A stretch of 64,000 nt of DNA from Corynebacterium kalinowskii (GCF_009734385.1 NZ_CP046452.1:2108001-2172000); one strand, 5' to 3'; counted from the stretch's first letter, positions 22,213 through 32,844 are shown. A program made the numbers and translations. The notes: a model not told the origin generated them from the sequence alone.

Positions 22213-25200
22213 CTACGCGATGTCGTCGGTGCGTTCGTCGCGGGACAGGTTGATGCCGAGGGAGGCACCGGCCTGATCAAACTCATCATCGTCAGTAGTG
22301 CCCAGTTCCATTGGGGTGCCGTCTGCGGAGAGAACTTCCACGTTCAGGCACAGGGACTGCAGTTCCTTGAGCAAAACCTTGAAGGATTCTGGGATGCCAG
22401 GATCAGGGATGTTTTCGCCCTTCACGATGGCTTCGTAGACCTTCACACGACCAACCACGTCGTCAGACTTGATGGTCAGGAGCTCCTGCAGGGTGTATGC
22501 AGCGCCGTATGCCTGCATTGCCCACACTTCCATTTCACCAAAGCGCTGGCCACCGAACTGGGCCTTACCACCGAGTGGCTGCTGGGTAATCATGGAGTAA
22601 GGGCCGGTGGAACGAGCGTGAATCTTCTCATCAACCAGGTGGTGCAGCTTCAGGATGTACATGTAGCCGACTGCAACTGGGAATGGGAATGGTTCACCGG
22701 AACGACCATCGAACAAGGTTGCCTTGCCGTTCTCATTGACCATGATGTCTCCGTCACGGTTTGGCAGAGAGTTAGCCAGCAGACCAGCGAGTTCATCGTT
22801 GGAAGCACCGTCGAATACCGGGGTGGCGGTCAGCGAGCCAGCAGGAACGTCGTAGAGCTCCTCAGGGAGGGTCTCCAGCAGCTTGGCATTCTTGATGTCT
22901 TCTGGGTCAACGTGCCAACCGGCGGCAGCAAGCCAGCCGAGGTGAACTTCGAGCACCTGGCCGATGTTCATACGACGAGGCACACCGTGGGTGTTCAGGA
23001 TGATGTCCACTGGGGTGCCGTCTGGCATGAATGGCATATCTTCCTGAGGCAGGATCTTGCCCACAACACCCTTGTTGCCGTGGCGGCCGGCGAGCTTGTC
23101 GCCGTCCTGGATCTTGCGCTTCTGAGCCACGTAAACGCGGATCATTTCGTTAACGCCAGGAGCCAGATCGTCATCGTCTTCGCGGGAGAAGCGACGAACG
23201 CCGATGACCTTACCGGTCTCGCCGTGCGGAACCTTCATAGAGGTGTCGCGAACTTCGCGAGCCTTTTCACCGAAGATGGCGCGCAGGAGACGCTCTTCCG
23301 GAGTCAGCTCGGTCTCGCCCTTAGGGGTGACCTTACCGACCAGGATGTCGCCGTCACGAACGTCTGCACCGATGCGGACAATACCGCGCTCGTCGAGGTC
23401 CTTGAGGACATCTTCAGAAACGTTCGGGATTTCACGAGTGATCTCTTCAGCACCAAGCTTGGTGTCGCGAGCATCGATTTCGTGCTCCTCGATGTGGATC
23501 GAGGTCAGGATGTCATCCTCAACCAGGCGCTGGTTCAGGATGATGGCGTCCTCGTAGTTGTGGCCTTCCCATGGCATGAATGCCACGAGCAGGTTACGTC
23601 CAAGAGCCATTTCTCCGTTGGAGGTACCAGGACCGTCGGCAAGCACCTGGCCAGCTTCCACCCGCTGACCCATGTCAACGAGCGGCTTCTGGTTGTACGA
23701 GGTGCCCTGGTTGGTGCGCTGGAACTTGCGCAGCATGTAGGTGTCGCGGATGCCATCATCACCCATGATGGTGATGAAGTTGGCGTCCATGTTCTCTACG
23801 ATGCCGGCCTTCTTCGAGATGACAAGGTCACCTGCGTCGTAAGCGGCGCGCTTTTCCATACCGGTGCCCACGTATGGTGCTTCTGCACGTACGAGAGGCA
23901 CGGCCTGACGCTGCATGTTCGCACCCATGAGGGCACGGTTTGCATCGTCGTGCTCGAGGAATGGAATCATTGCGGTTGCAACGGACACCATCTGACGAGG
24001 GGAAACGTCCATGTAGTCGATGTTCTTGGAATCGACGACCTCGATGTCGCCGTTCTTCAGACGTACCACTACGCGATCTTCAACGATCTTGCCGTTTTCA
24101 TCAAGTTCGATAGAAGCCTGTGCGATGACGAAACGATCTTCTTCGTCTGCGGTCAGGTACTCGATGCGGTCAGTGATGACACCGTTTTCTACCTTGCGGT
24201 ACGGGGTCTCAATGAAGCCGAATGGGTTGACCTTGGCATAAGAAGACAGGGAACCGATCAGACCAATGTTCGGGCCTTCCGGAGTCTCAATTGGGCACAT
24301 ACGGCCGTAGTGAGATGGGTGCACGTCTCGGACTTCGATGCCAGCGCGTTCACGGGACAGACCACCTGGGCCCAGTGCGGACAGACGACGCTTGTGCGTC
24401 AGGCCGGACAGGGAGTTGTTCTGGTCCATGAACTGGGACAGCTGAGAGGTACCGAAGAACTCGCGGATCGCAGCGGAAACTGGACGGACGTTGATCAGGG
24501 AGGTAGGCGTGATGGACTCAGCGTCCTGCGTGGTCATGCGCTCGCGAACGACGCGCTCCATACGGGACAGGCCAACACGAACCTGGTTCTGGATCAATTC
24601 GCCAACAGTACGCAGACGACGGTTACCGAAGTGGTCGATATCGTCAACGCCAACCGGGATGATCTCGCCGGTAGGAGAGGTCATCGACGTCTCACCTGCG
24701 TGCAGACGAACGAGGTACTCAATGGTGGTTGCGATGTCTTCTTCGGTCAGGGTCATCAGACCCTCGTGATCGCCACCAAGACCCAGCTTGCGGTTGACCT
24801 TGTAACGGCCGACCTTAGCCAGATCGTAGCGCTTGGCCTTGAAGAAGGAATTGTCCAGCAGAGACTGAGCAAGGTCGCGGGTAGGCTGCTCGCCTGGACG
24901 CTGCTTGCGGTAGATCTCCAAGAGTGCTTCGTCAGTGTTTGCAACACCGTCGGACTCGAGGGTGGACATCATGATCTCGGAGAAGCCGAAGCGCTCCTTG
25001 ATCTGCTCGGTGGTCCAGCCGAAAGCCTTCAGCAGGACGGTCACCGGCTGGCGACGCTTGCGGTCGATGCGGACACCAACGGTGTCGCGCTTATCGACGT
25101 CAAATTCCAGCCATGCACCGCGTGAAGGAATCACCTTCACGGCATGCAGTGGACGCTCGGTGGACTTATCGATCGACTGATCGAAGTACACACCTGGGGA

Positions 25201-25710
25201 GCGCACGAGCTGGGAGACAACGACACGCTCGGTGCCGTTGACAATGAACGTGCCCTTGTTCGTCATCATTGGGAAATCGCCAATGAAGACCGTCTGCGAC
25301 TTGATTTCGCCGGTCTCATTGTTTACGAATTCCGCGGTGACGTACAGCGGCGCAGAATAGTTGATGTCCTTGTCTTTGGACTCGTCAATAGTGTGCTTCA
25401 CTTCTTCGAAGCGAGGCTCAGACAGGGACAGGGACATATTTCCGGAGTAGTCCTGAATTGGGGACAATTCATCCAGAATGTCCTCGAGACCGCTGGTCAC
25501 ACGTTGACCTTCACCGACCTCTGCTTGCATACGCTCACGCCATTCAGGCGTGCCGATCAGCCAAGCAAAAGATTCGAGCTGAAGGTCCAAAAGACCAGGG
25601 ACCTCGATTGGCTCCGTAACTTTAGCGAACGAGTATCGCTTCGGAGCTCCAGGGATTTCGGCCATAGACTTGGTCTGGCGGGAGACTGCCAAGATGCGTC
25701 CTTCCAGCAC
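22213..25710 (-). CDS. rpoB: RNA polymerase beta subunit
   Basis: 1165 residues, very close to corynebacterial RpoB from the start [15 protein letters not shown] to the end [12 protein letters not shown]. The rifampicin region reads [16 protein letters not shown] then [17 protein letters not shown], with wild-type Gln, Asp, His and Ser at the usual resistance positions (E. coli 513, 516, 526, 531). The active-site segments ([35 protein letters not shown]) are intact. Co-transcribed with rpoC. Confidence 0.99.
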   Translation of the reverse strand: MLEGRILAVSRQTKSMAEIPGAPKRYSFAKVTEPIEVPGLLDLQLESFAWLIGTPEWRERMQAEVGEGQRVTSGLEDILDELSPIQDYSGNMSLSLSEPRFEEVKHTIDESKDKDINYSAPLYVTAEFVNNETGEIKSQTVFIGDFPMMTNKGTFIVNGTERVVVSQLVRSPGVYFDQSIDKSTERPLHAVKVIPSRGAWLEFDVDKRDTVGVRIDRKRRQPVTVLLKAFGWTTEQIKERFGFSEIMMSTLESDGVANTDEALLEIYRKQRPGEQPTRDLAQSLLDNSFFKAKRYDLAKVGRYKVNRKLGLGGDHEGLMTLTEEDIATTIEYLVRLHAGETSMTSPTGEIIPVGVDDIDHFGNRRLRTVGELIQNQVRVGLSRMERVVRERMTTQDAESITPTSLINVRPVSAAIREFFGTSQLSQFMDQNNSLSGLTHKRRLSALGPGGLSRERAGIEVRDVHPSHYGRMCPIETPEGPNIGLIGSLSSYAKVNPFGFIETPYRKVENGVITDRIEYLTADEEDRFVIAQASIELDENGKIVEDRVVVRLKNGDIEVVDSKNIDYMDVSPRQMVSVATAMIPFLEHDDANRALMGANMQRQAVPLVRAEAPYVGTGMEKRAAYDAGDLVISKKAGIVENMDANFITIMGDDGIRDTYMLRKFQRTNQGTSYNQKPLVDMGQRVEAGQVLADGPGTSNGEMALGRNLLVAFMPWEGHNYEDAIILNQRLVEDDILTSIHIEEHEIDARDTKLGAEEITREIPNVSEDVLKDLDERGIVRIGADVRDGDILVGKVTPKGETELTPEERLLRAIFGEKAREVRDTSMKVPHGETGKVIGVRRFSREDDDDLAPGVNEMIRVYVAQKRKIQDGDKLAGRHGNKGVVGKILPQEDMPFMPDGTPVDIILNTHGVPRRMNIGQVLEVHLGWLAAAGWHVDPEDIKNAKLLETLPEELYDVPAGSLTATPVFDGASNDELAGLLANSLPNRDGDIMVNENGKATLFDGRSGEPFPFPVAVGYMYILKLHHLVDEKIHARSTGPYSMITQQPLGGKAQFGGQRFGEMEVWAMQAYGAAYTLQELLTIKSDDVVGRVKVYEAIVKGENIPDPGIPESFKVLLKELQSLCLNVEVLSADGTPMELGTTDDDEFDQAGASLGINLSRDERTDDIA

Positions 25711-26005
25711 CTCACGTGATTGACACCCCTAAAAGTGGGTAAAGGGTGCCATTCACTTACTTTGAGCATTCGGTCTGCTTTAGGATCTGTCCCACTTGCA
25801 CCACTCGGACCTTAGTCCGAATAGCACGGAATGACCTTGTCAAATCGGTTTTTTCAAACCAACTGCCAAGGTCTTTCAAAAAACTGGGTACAGATTCCAG
25901 TGCAACGAAACAGCCTATATCAAATTCTGCTCAAAGTAAAGAACTTCAGTCTTTGTCTTTGCGGGCACTGTAACACAGGATGAGCAGACTCACCGCCGAC
26001 ACGCC
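25711..26005. other. rpoB upstream region (295 bp)
   Basis: No gene seen. It should hold the rpoBC promoter and leader. On the minus strand TTGACA lies at 25839-25844, with a CTATTC about 14 bases downstream, which is too close for a standard promoter. A small inverted repeat CGGAC/GTCCG lies at 25806-25819. Confidence 0.4.
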
Positions 26006-26944
26006 TTAGGGCTTGCGGGCGAAGAGCCCGAATACACCTGCCAGGCCGGCAATCGTGAGCAGCGATCCGAGTCCAATCGCAACCCAATTGAGCTGACGTA
26101 TCAGCGAACCGTCATCGATCTGGGCGGCTTGGGTAAGCATGTCAGAGCGTGATTCTTCGGACAATTGGCCGTCGAAAAGCAAAGCCTGTTCTTTCTTCTC
26201 GCCGGTTTTGGTGCCGTAGAAGTCATCGATTTGCTCGTGAATGTCGACTACGAGGCCCGATTTCTGATCAACGTAGTAGTCGCGCGTTCCAGAATGGAAG
26301 AGGTAGCCAGTCTCCTCCCCCTCCAGCTTCTTCGTATTGAATGGGCCCGCGTAGCTCATCGCCACGTTCGTCGGTTCAATGTCCTGACGGTAGCGATAGA
26401 CCTTCCGGCCATTAATCTCCAGCTCTTCCTGGAACGTCGCAGGAACGGCCTTACGCAGGGTCACATCAAAGACCTGATAGGTGGACTGAGCCGCGTTTAC
26501 CGGAAACTTCACCCAGAGCGCATCGATGGGTACTTGCTTCGCTGAACTGGCCGGCTGGTCAGTCATCGTCGCTTCAGTCAGCGCCTGCCCTGTGAAGCGA
26601 TCCAGACGGTAGCTCCAGACCGTGGCATCGATAAGGCGATCAAGTTCATCTTGGTTGCTCACGCGCATGGTGGTGACGCCAATGCGGGCTGTCACTGAAT
26701 TCGTGTCTACAGGGTCCATGAATTGCGCGTGGTACTGGCGCGAAACTGGAACCGTCACCACCTTGTCCTGCTGCGGAATCCGTGCCTTGGCCTTGTCATC
26801 TGTCAACGTGAACGTAGTGTTGCGCAGATCAAGCGGCATGCGGCCGTCAAAGTGCAGGAAATAGGGAGAGAGCAGTCCCCAGGCCAACAGCATGATGCCT
26901 AGGCCAATGATCAGTGCAGAAAAGATGCGGGACTTTGGAAGCAT
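26006..26944 (-). CDS. DUF3068 (PorA-family-like) membrane protein
   Basis: About 312 residues: one N-terminal membrane helix (IFSALIIGLGIMLLAWGLLSPYFL), a large extracytoplasmic beta-rich domain, and a C-terminal membrane helix before a short basic end (GLFARKP). This is the DUF3068 layout of actinobacterial envelope proteins; function unknown. ATG 26944 (MLPKSRIF) is preferred; a GTG at 26974 would add 10 residues, but its AAGGAG overlaps the codon. It sits between rplL and rpoB on the same strand. Confidence 0.8.
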   Translation of the reverse strand: MLPKSRIFSALIIGLGIMLLAWGLLSPYFLHFDGRMPLDLRNTTFTLTDDKAKARIPQQDKVVTVPVSRQYHAQFMDPVDTNSVTARIGVTTMRVSNQDELDRLIDATVWSYRLDRFTGQALTEATMTDQPASSAKQVPIDALWVKFPVNAAQSTYQVFDVTLRKAVPATFQEELEINGRKVYRYRQDIEPTNVAMSYAGPFNTKKLEGEETGYLFHSGTRDYYVDQKSGLVVDIHEQIDDFYGTKTGEKKEQALLFDGQLSEESRSDMLTQAAQIDDGSLIRQLNWVAIGLGSLLTIAGLAGVFGLFARKP

Positions 26945-27057
26945 GGCACTTACTTTACCTGTAGTCGGTGTCACTCCTTGGCGGAGGCTTCGGCAAAGTT
27001 GTGGCCGAAAAGGTCAGCAACGAGGGGGCTTGCTAGCTCAAATGTCCCACCAACAGG

Positions 27058-27089
27058 AAAACCCCGCGTGCAAGAAGCACACGGGGTTT
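27058..27089 (-). terminator. Terminator after rplL
   Basis: CCCCGCGTGC and GCACACGGGG form a GC-rich stem flanked by AAAA and TTTA, 17 bp past the rplL stop. Confidence 0.85.
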
Positions 27090-27105
27090 ACAAGAGTAAG
27101 CGAGA

Positions 27106-27492
27106 TTACTTGAGGGTAACCTTTGCGCCAGCCTCTTCGAGCTTAGCCTTAGCAGCCTCAGCGTCGTCCTTGTTAGCACCCTCGAGGATAGCCTTAGGAG
27201 CGGACTCAACGAGCTCCTTAGCTTCCTTCAGGCCGAGACCGGAAACGATCTCGCGAACAGCCTTAATAACGCCGATCTTCTTAGCGCCTGCGTCCTCGAG
27301 AACGACGTCGAATTCAGTCTTCTCTTCTTCAGCAGGAGCACCTGCAGCAGCGCCGCCAGCAGCAGCAACTGCAACTGGAGCAGCAGCGGTAACTTCGAAG
27401 ACCTCTTCGAATTCCTTAACGAACTCAGAGAGCTCGATGAGGGTCATTTCCTTGAAAGCTTCAATGAGCTCGTCCTTGGTGAGCTTAGCCAT
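27106..27492 (-). CDS. rplL: 50S ribosomal protein L7/L12
   Basis: 128 residues. N-terminal dimerisation helices ([32 protein letters not shown]), an Ala-rich hinge and the C-terminal factor-binding domain ([25 protein letters not shown]) are complete. Forms the flexible stalk recruiting translational GTPases. Confidence 0.98.
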   Translation of the reverse strand: MAKLTKDELIEAFKEMTLIELSEFVKEFEEVFEVTAAAPVAVAAAGGAAAGAPAEEEKTEFDVVLEDAGAKKIGVIKAVREIVSGLGLKEAKELVESAPKAILEGANKDDAEAAKAKLEEAGAKVTLK

Positions 27493-27567
27493 GATGGCAA
27501 GTCCTTTCGTTTGTTTGACTCAATCGAGTCAGGGAAGTAAATGGTGTGTTTTCCCGGCGATGGGAAA

Positions 27568-28086
27568 TTATTCGCCTTGCTTCTTTTCCTGGAGTGCAGC
27601 GCCGAGGCGTGCGACCTGGGAAGCAGGAGCGTTGAACAGGCCTGCAGCCTTTGCCAAGTTGCCCTTCATGGCACCAGCCAGCTTTGCGAGAGTGGTCTCG
27701 CGGTTGTCCAGCTCGGCAATAGCATCAACCTGAGCTGCGCTCAGGGCGTTGCCATCCATGTAGCCACCCTTGACCACGAATGCCTTGTTGTCGCCACTGA
27801 ACTTCTTCAGTGCCTTAGCAGCATCTACAGCTTCGCCCTGAATGAAGGCAACAGCGGTAGGACCGGTAAGGAGATCATCAAGACCTTCAATGCCGGCATC
27901 CTTAGCTGCCAGCTTGATCATGGTGTTCTTGGCGACGGAGTACTGGACCTCAGAGCCCAGAGCACGACGCAGTTCGGTGGTCTGCGCCACGGTCAGACCG
28001 CGGTACTCGGTCAATACGATCGAGTTAGCAGCCTCGAACTTCTCCTTCAGCTCTGCCAGAGCAGCGGTGTTCTTTGCGTTTGCCAT
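27568..28086 (-). CDS. rplJ: 50S ribosomal protein L10
   Basis: 172 residues from ATG 28086 ([17 protein letters not shown]), chosen because AAGGAGG lies just upstream; the longer open frame runs into the leader terminator. Contains [19 protein letters not shown] and the L7/L12-binding C-terminal helix. Base of the stalk, and the usual autoregulator of its own operon through the leader RNA. Confidence 0.97.
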   Translation of the reverse strand: MANAKNTAALAELKEKFEAANSIVLTEYRGLTVAQTTELRRALGSEVQYSVAKNTMIKLAAKDAGIEGLDDLLTGPTAVAFIQGEAVDAAKALKKFSGDNKAFVVKGGYMDGNALSAAQVDAIAELDNRETTLAKLAGAMKGNLAKAAGLFNAPASQVARLGAALQEKKQGE

Positions 28087-28140
28087 TACTTCGCCTCCTT
28101 CCTCATGTATATGTACGTTGTCCGCCGAGGCCTTTTGTGC

Positions 28141-28335
28141 AAACAAAAAACCCCGTGCAAGAGCACAGGGGTACAAACTCACATACCGTGAGGATGGACT
28201 CGCGTTACTCCTGCGTGGGCCGGTTCCTGATGTGGAACTCTTTCAACTCCTTAAACGGAGTGACCGACGGTCTTCGGTGAAACTTGAGTTGCGTCTTAAC
28301 GACGCTTCAAACTTCGGGGTTAACCCTAACCTTTA
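28141..28335 (-). ncRNA. Ribosomal L10 leader with terminator-like hairpin
   Basis: The minus strand upstream of rplJ is a ~190-nt structured leader. It includes a repeated CCGAAGACCGTCGGTC hairpin, an AGTTCCACATCAGGAAC hairpin and a CCCACGCAGGAG segment, as expected of L10 leaders. It ends in CCCCTGTGCTCTTGCACGGGG-type pairing followed by TTTTTTG (28143-28168), an attenuator about 60 bp before the rplJ start. A TATAAA (around 28333) may be the -10 box. Confidence 0.6.
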
Positions 28336-28391
28336 TACGGGCGATTAACCAAATCGCCTGGCAGCACGCTTATCGACGCCACTTCCCTGCC

Positions 28392-28817
28392 CTACACCTG
28401 CAGGGAAACAAACGGTTCGAACGGCAGGAGCCTAATAATGAACCAGGCGATGAAAACTCCCACTACCCACTCTCCCGCATAGCGCCAGTTCATCCAATCT
28501 GGGACGTGCTTGCCAAACGTTCGCGCCAGCCACGCAAACCAACTCCAGCCTACGAGGGCGAAGAGGACCAGAGCTACCACGTTATAGCGAATCGCATCGA
28601 GAAAGTGGAGGTTCATGACTGAGTAGATCATGCGGGCCGTGCCACAACCGGGACAGTTAATACCGAGGATTGCTTTGGTAGGACATTCGGGAATCATGCC
28701 ACCCGGCGTCGTGGGATCAGCCGCTGCAACAGCAAAGCAACCGCACAAAGCGGTTGCCCCTGCTATCAGCGGCAGAGCGGGATGCTCCACCAGGTGCGAA
28801 ATTTTACTGGTACTCAT
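28392..28817 (-). CDS. DUF2752 membrane protein
   Basis: 141 residues with about three membrane helices. The signature CPTKAILGINCPGCGTARMIYSVMNLHFLDAIRYN is the DUF2752 motif (CPxCGxxR). Function unknown; genes of this family often sit next to dispanin/TM2-like proteins, as here. Overlaps the upstream dispanin gene by 14 bp. Confidence 0.88.
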   Translation of the reverse strand: MSTSKISHLVEHPALPLIAGATALCGCFAVAAADPTTPGGMIPECPTKAILGINCPGCGTARMIYSVMNLHFLDAIRYNVVALVLFALVGWSWFAWLARTFGKHVPDWMNWRYAGEWVVGVFIAWFIIRLLPFEPFVSLQV

Positions 28818-29301
28818 TCATGAGCTGCTCGTAGTCTGGGGCCCAACCCATCACTTGGCCAAGAATGCTGAGCAAGAACATTGCGACGACAATGCAGGAA
28901 ATGACGATGTTGGTGGTGCGAGTGGTCTTGGCAGTCTGAAGAGCACCTGCCTGATCGCCCATTTCCCACTTCTTCTTTACCTGGGAGGAGAAGTAAACAC
29001 CGATCAAGCCGATCGGGAGGCAGCACGCGCAAATGGACAAGATCGTGTTGATGATGGACCACGGCATCAGATTGTTAGGCTGCTCGCCGCCCATTGGCAT
29101 GCCGGCATTCATACCACCCGGGTAGCCACCGCCTGGGTAACCACCAGCGTTGGAACCAGCCGTCGCGTCAAAGCCGGTGTTATCGGAGGCACCACCATAT
29201 GGATACGCGCTTCCCTGGCCAAAGTTGTCGTTATTGCCTTGTCCAAAGTTGTCGTTGTTATTCTGGCCGTCGTTGCCATATGGGTTACTAGGAGTAGTCA
29301 T
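28804..29301 (-). CDS. CD225/dispanin family membrane protein
   Basis: 165 residues. A low-complexity Asn/Gly/Pro/Tyr-rich N-terminal half with an NNDNFGQG duplication precedes two membrane helices (WSIINTILSICACCLPIGLIGVYFSSQVKKKWEMGDQAGA and NIVISCIVVAMFLLSILGQ). The first helix and the KKKWEMGD.AGA loop are typical of the CD225 domain. Molecular function unknown. Confidence 0.85.
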   Translation of the reverse strand: MTTPSNPYGNDGQNNNDNFGQGNNDNFGQGSAYPYGGASDNTGFDATAGSNAGGYPGGGYPGGMNAGMPMGGEQPNNLMPWSIINTILSICACCLPIGLIGVYFSSQVKKKWEMGDQAGALQTAKTTRTTNIVISCIVVAMFLLSILGQVMGWAPDYEQLMNEYQ

Positions 29302-29427
29302 TAAAAGGTTAACCTCTCTTATTTAGGTATTGTTCCGATAATTAGACCACCCAACCGTAACAATCTTCCGGGCATTGGGCAGTGCGAAAAGCGGCAGAAT
29401 TTGGAATTGAAATCAATTAGATAGCTA

Positions 29428-29733
29428 CTATTTGAGCCTGACCTCCTCGGTTTGACCAACGTTAAATCCCCAACTGACCGTGCCGTCTTCGAATTCAATC
29501 GTCGCTGCAATGAAGATGACAGTCGCTATCAGACATAGCCAAAAGGTGAGTGCGGCCACTCGCGCCCAGTTGCGCGCGCCGTGCACGTCTCCCCTCGTCC
29601 ACGAACTGCGGGAAAACGCACTGAAGATAATTCCGAAGACACCTAAAATATTGCAGCAAAAGATAGTGAGCAGGATGTTGGGGATCAGCCAGGACTGAGG
29701 CTGTGGGGGCAAGTAGCGAGGCTGTTGGTACAT
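29428..29733 (-). CDS. Second dispanin-like small membrane protein
   Basis: 101 residues from ATG 29733 (MYQQPRYLPPQPQ), chosen because AAAGGAG lies just upstream. A short Pro/Gln-rich head precedes SWLIPNILLTIFCCNILGVFGIIFSAFSRSSWTRGDVHGARNWARVA, which is the CD225 pattern of helix, aromatic loop and small-residue turn, then a second helix. Probably a paralogue of the neighbouring dispanin. Confidence 0.75.
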   Translation of the reverse strand: MYQQPRYLPPQPQSWLIPNILLTIFCCNILGVFGIIFSAFSRSSWTRGDVHGARNWARVAALTFWLCLIATVIFIAATIEFEDGTVSWGFNVGQTEEVRLK

Positions 29734-29864
29734 GATTGGGCTCCTTTCGGTAATAGGAGTCCAGTGGAACGACTTTTGTTCCCAAATGTCTAAGTTGGGC
29801 TGGAAGCGACCACTCCGCATAACTGATCGCTATCCAGGTTTGCAGAGAACAAGGTTGAATAACG

Positions 29865-29895
29865 AAAAATCCCGCTCACACGAAGTGAACGGGAT
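29865..29895 (-). terminator. Terminator after rplA
   Basis: On the minus strand ATCCCGTTCAC pairs with GTGAGCGGGAT and is followed by TTTTTCG, 17 bp after the rplA stop. Confidence 0.85.
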
Positions 29896-29911
29896 CTCGA
29901 AAAGCTAAAGA

Positions 29912-30616
29912 TTAACCAGCGTAGTTCTTCAGAACGGAAGGATCTACTGGCAGGCCTGGGCCCGTGGTGGAAGACATGGTGATCTTCTTCAGGTAGATGC
30001 CCTTTGCGGAAGATGGCTTGAGACGCATGAGCTCGTCGATGAGCGCACCGTAGTTCTCGGCCAGCTTCTCAGCATCGAAGGATGCCTTACCGATCAGAGC
30101 GTGCAGGTTGGAAGCCTTGTCCACGCGGAAGGAGATCTTGCCGCCCTTAACCTCTTCGATTGCCTTAGCAACGTCGTTGGTTACGGTACCGGTCTTAGGG
30201 TTAGGCATGAGACCACGTGGGCCGAGGACGCGGGCAACGCGGCCAACCTTGGCCATCTGGTCAGGGGTAGCGATTGCAACGTCGAAGTCGATGGTGCCAG
30301 CGGTGATCTGCTCGATCAGCTCAGTGGTGCCAACGACGTCAGCGCCTGCAGCCTGAGCCTCGGTAGCCTTCTCGCCTTCAGCGAACACTGCAACGCGGAC
30401 GGTCTTACCGGTGCCGTGTGGCAGGTTAACGGTGCCGCGAACGAGCTGGTCAGCCTTACGTGGGTCAACGCCCAGGCGGATAGCAACGTCGACGGAAGCG
30501 TCGTAGTTCTTGGAGGAGGTCTCCTTGACGAGCTTTGCAGCCTCGATTGGAGTGTAGATGCGGCCAGCGTCAACCAGTTCAGCGGCTGCGCGGAATGCCT
30601 TAGAAGTCTTGCTCAT
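29912..30616 (-). CDS. rplA: 50S ribosomal protein L1
   Basis: 234 residues. [32 protein letters not shown] and [21 protein letters not shown] are diagnostic. Forms the mobile L1 stalk at the E site; in many bacteria it represses its own operon. Downstream of rplK. Confidence 0.98.
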   Translation of the reverse strand: MSKTSKAFRAAAELVDAGRIYTPIEAAKLVKETSSKNYDASVDVAIRLGVDPRKADQLVRGTVNLPHGTGKTVRVAVFAEGEKATEAQAAGADVVGTTELIEQITAGTIDFDVAIATPDQMAKVGRVARVLGPRGLMPNPKTGTVTNDVAKAIEEVKGGKISFRVDKASNLHALIGKASFDAEKLAENYGALIDELMRLKPSSAKGIYLKKITMSSTTGPGLPVDPSVLKNYAG

Positions 30617-30703
30617 TTGGGGTTTCCTTTACGAAAATTGTGGTGTGTCGGGCCGAGCCGGCCCTTCCACGTACAGATTGATGCCCTAGGGGCGTCGAAA
30701 AGC

Positions 30704-31138
30704 TTAGTTGCCCTCGACGGTGATGCCCATGGAGCGAGCGGTGCCGGCGATGATCTTTGCGCCTGCCTCGACGTCGTTAGCGTTGAGGTCTTCCTTCTTG
30801 GTGGTAGCGATCTCACGGCACTGGTCCATGGTGACCTTGCCGACCTTCTGGGTGTGAGGAACGCCAGAACCCTTTTGCAGGCCAGCAGCCTTGAGCAGCA
30901 GCTTGGCAGCAGGAGGGGTCTTCAGCTTGAAGGTGAAGGAGCGGTCTTCGTAGACGGTGATTTCTACTGGCACAACGTTGCCGCGCTGGGATTCAGTCGC
31001 AGCGTTGTAAGCCTTGCAGAACTCCATGATGTTGACGCCGTGAGCACCGAGTGCTGGGCCAACTGGAGGAGCTGGGTTAGCAGCGCCTGCCTGGATCTGG
31101 AGCTTGATGAGACCGGTGATCTTCTTCTTAGGAGCCAT
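30704..31138 (-). CDS. rplK: 50S ribosomal protein L11
   Basis: 144 residues. [35 protein letters not shown] and the C-terminal rRNA-binding domain ([33 protein letters not shown]) are complete. Part of the GTPase-associated centre and needed for RelA activation. Confidence 0.98.
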
Positions 31139-31281
31139 CGAACTTACCTACTTTCCGTGGTACCGCACCCACTGACCTTCGATGACTGTCAGCAAGCACG
31201 ACCGGATGCCCATGTTCAAGTGAGCCACCGGGGATGATTATGAGCGCGCCGAATGGACACGCGAGGTACTACCCTACGCCA

Positions 31282-31326
31282 GCGCCCGCCGTCGAACCAA
31301 ATCGCTGGCTTCTCGACGACGGGCGC
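31282..31326. terminator. Large hairpin between nusG and rplK
   Basis: GCGCCCGCCGTCGA (31282-31295) and TCGACGACGGGCGC (31313-31326) pair over 13 of 14 bases. There is no T-run, so read-through into rplK is likely; it could be a partial terminator or a processing site. It carries CTTCTCGACG, a variant of the over-represented motif. Confidence 0.5.
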
Positions 31327-31339
31327 TGTGCTTACTGAT

Positions 31340-32140
31340 TTAGGAGATCTTCTCTACCTGGTCAAACGTGAGCTCGACTGGGGTTTCGCGACCAAAGATG
31401 GATACGAGCGCCTGGAGCTTTCCGGACTCGACATCGATCTCGGAAATCGTGGCGGACACGGATGCCAACGCACCGGTAAGGATGGTGACAGCCTCTCCGA
31501 CCTCGAAGTCGACCTTTGGAGCCTTCTTTGACTCAGTCATTGGCTGAGCAATCAGCTTCTCGCCCTCGGCGTTGGTGGAGTCAGCCTCACCCTCAGCTGG
31601 AGCGGTCTGCGGCATCAGGAACTTTGCAACGTCGCGGTGCTTGACCGGGGTGGCGTTGCCCTCGTTACCAACGAAGGACGTCACGCCTGGGGTGTCGCGC
31701 ACAACAGACCAAGAACGATCATTGACATCCATGCGGACGAGGACGTAACCCGGAAGCAGCTTACGCTTGACCAGCTTGCGCTTGCCATCGCGAATCTCGG
31801 TTACTTCCTCGATGGGAACGACAACATCGTAGATGGAGTCCTCAACCTCGAGGGTCTGGGCACGCATATCCAGGTTGGTCTTCACCTTGTTTTCGTAGCC
31901 GGAGTAGCACTGGATGATGTACCACTGACCAGGGAGCTTCTTGAGCTCACGAATGTAGCCGCGCAGACGCGTCTTGTACTCTGCCAGAGCGGCATCCTCA
32001 GCGCTGAGCTCCGTATCGCCGAGAGCTTCCGCAGCCTCCGCGAGTTCAGCGTCGTTAGCCTGCTCCTTTGCCTCCGCTGCCTGGGCAGCGTCAGTCAGAT
32101 CAGTATCCAGATCAGTTTCAGGCGTGAATTCGTCGCTCAT
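31340..32140 (-). CDS. nusG: Transcription termination/antitermination factor NusG
   Basis: 266 residues. A long acidic N-terminal extension (about 65 residues, Asp/Glu/Ala-rich), typical of actinobacteria, precedes the NGN domain ([39 protein letters not shown]) and the C-terminal KOW domain ([24 protein letters not shown]). Links RNA polymerase to Rho or the ribosome. Operon with secE. Confidence 0.97.
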   Translation of the reverse strand: MSDEFTPETDLDTDLTDAAQAAEAKEQANDAELAEAAEALGDTELSAEDAALAEYKTRLRGYIRELKKLPGQWYIIQCYSGYENKVKTNLDMRAQTLEVEDSIYDVVVPIEEVTEIRDGKRKLVKRKLLPGYVLVRMDVNDRSWSVVRDTPGVTSFVGNEGNATPVKHRDVAKFLMPQTAPAEGEADSTNAEGEKLIAQPMTESKKAPKVDFEVGEAVTILTGALASVSATISEIDVESGKLQALVSIFGRETPVELTFDQVEKIS

Positions 32141-32205
32141 TGTGTACTTTCTTTTCGAAGCCGGTTTGTTCTTAAGTCTACCCTTGGGGAACAGGGCAAT
32201 AAATT

Positions 32206-32238
32206 ATCCCGCCGTACCCTGGGGGCATTCGGCGGGAT
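32206..32238. terminator. Hairpin between secE and nusG
   Basis: ATCCCGCCG and CGGCGGGAT form a perfect 9-bp stem with a 15-base loop. The flanking T content is weak, so it is probably only a partial terminator. Confidence 0.45.
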
Positions 32239-32256
32239 GTTTGCGCTTAATACTAG

Positions 32257-32586
32257 TTATTGAACGAAGATCTTTTCAACTCCGAGTCCTGCGAGGAAGT
32301 CCACACCGGACACCAGGGCAGTCAACAGAATCAAGAAGATGAACACAACGATGGTGTACGTAACCATCTGCTTGGCCGTTGGCCAAATAACCTTCTTGAG
32401 CTCAGAGCCAACTTCTGGCAGGAACGCGGCGACTCCGCCGCCGACTTTCTCTTCACCAGCGTTACGAGCGACCTGCTTCTTTGCCTCAAGTTGGGCAGCA
32501 GAAGTGGTAGAAGCTCCAGTGAGCTGACGCTTACCAGCAGGGCGAGCAGCAGCCGCCGCGTTTTCTGGTTGACGATCTTCAGACAC
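32257..32586 (-). CDS. secE: Preprotein translocase subunit SecE
   Basis: 109 residues. An ~60-residue polar extension precedes the conserved FLPEVGSELKKVIWPTAKQMVTYTIVVFIFLILLTALVSGVDFLAGLG, i.e. the amphipathic helix and the single membrane helix of SecE. Essential SecYEG component. Directly downstream of the tRNA genes. Confidence 0.96.
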   Translation of the reverse strand: MSEDRQPENAAAAARPAGKRQLTGASTTSAAQLEAKKQVARNAGEEKVGGGVAAFLPEVGSELKKVIWPTAKQMVTYTIVVFIFLILLTALVSGVDFLAGLGVEKIFVQ

Positions 32587-32624
32587 CTAAAGCTCCTTGA
32601 TTACAACTGATGAAGGTTACCTTG

Positions 32625-32697
32625 CAGGGGCGACAGGAATCGAACCTGCAACCTACGGTTTTGGAGACCGTTGCTCTGCCAATTGAGCTACGCCCCT
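32625..32697 (-). tRNA. tRNA-Trp (CCA)
   Basis: 73 nt; acceptor AGGGGCG/CGCCCCT with discriminator G, D arm GCTCAATTGGCAGAGC, anticodon loop CTCCAAA, T arm GCAGGTTCGATTCCTGT. CCA is not encoded. Confidence 0.95.
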
Positions 32698-32808
32698 TCA
32701 TGAACCACCCAGAATTGAGCAGTACGGAACCACTTTAGCCACAAACCGTCCGCATTTCAAACAAACACGCACAGCAACCAAGGTGACTTTGGCTTGAAGC
32801 TTGTGCAA

Positions 32809-32844
32809 AAAGAGTCCCCAAGCCTTAAGGCACCAGGGACAATC
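32809..32844 (-). terminator. Terminator after tRNA-Met
   Basis: On the minus strand GTCCCTGGTGCC pairs imperfectly with GGCTTGGGGAC around TTAA and is followed by TCTTTTTGC. Confidence 0.7.

Noticed and set aside
22618..25125. Long open frame (835 codons) on the plus strand across rpoB
   Set aside because: Entirely antisense to the conserved rpoB; no family features or ribosome binding site. A codon-bias shadow.
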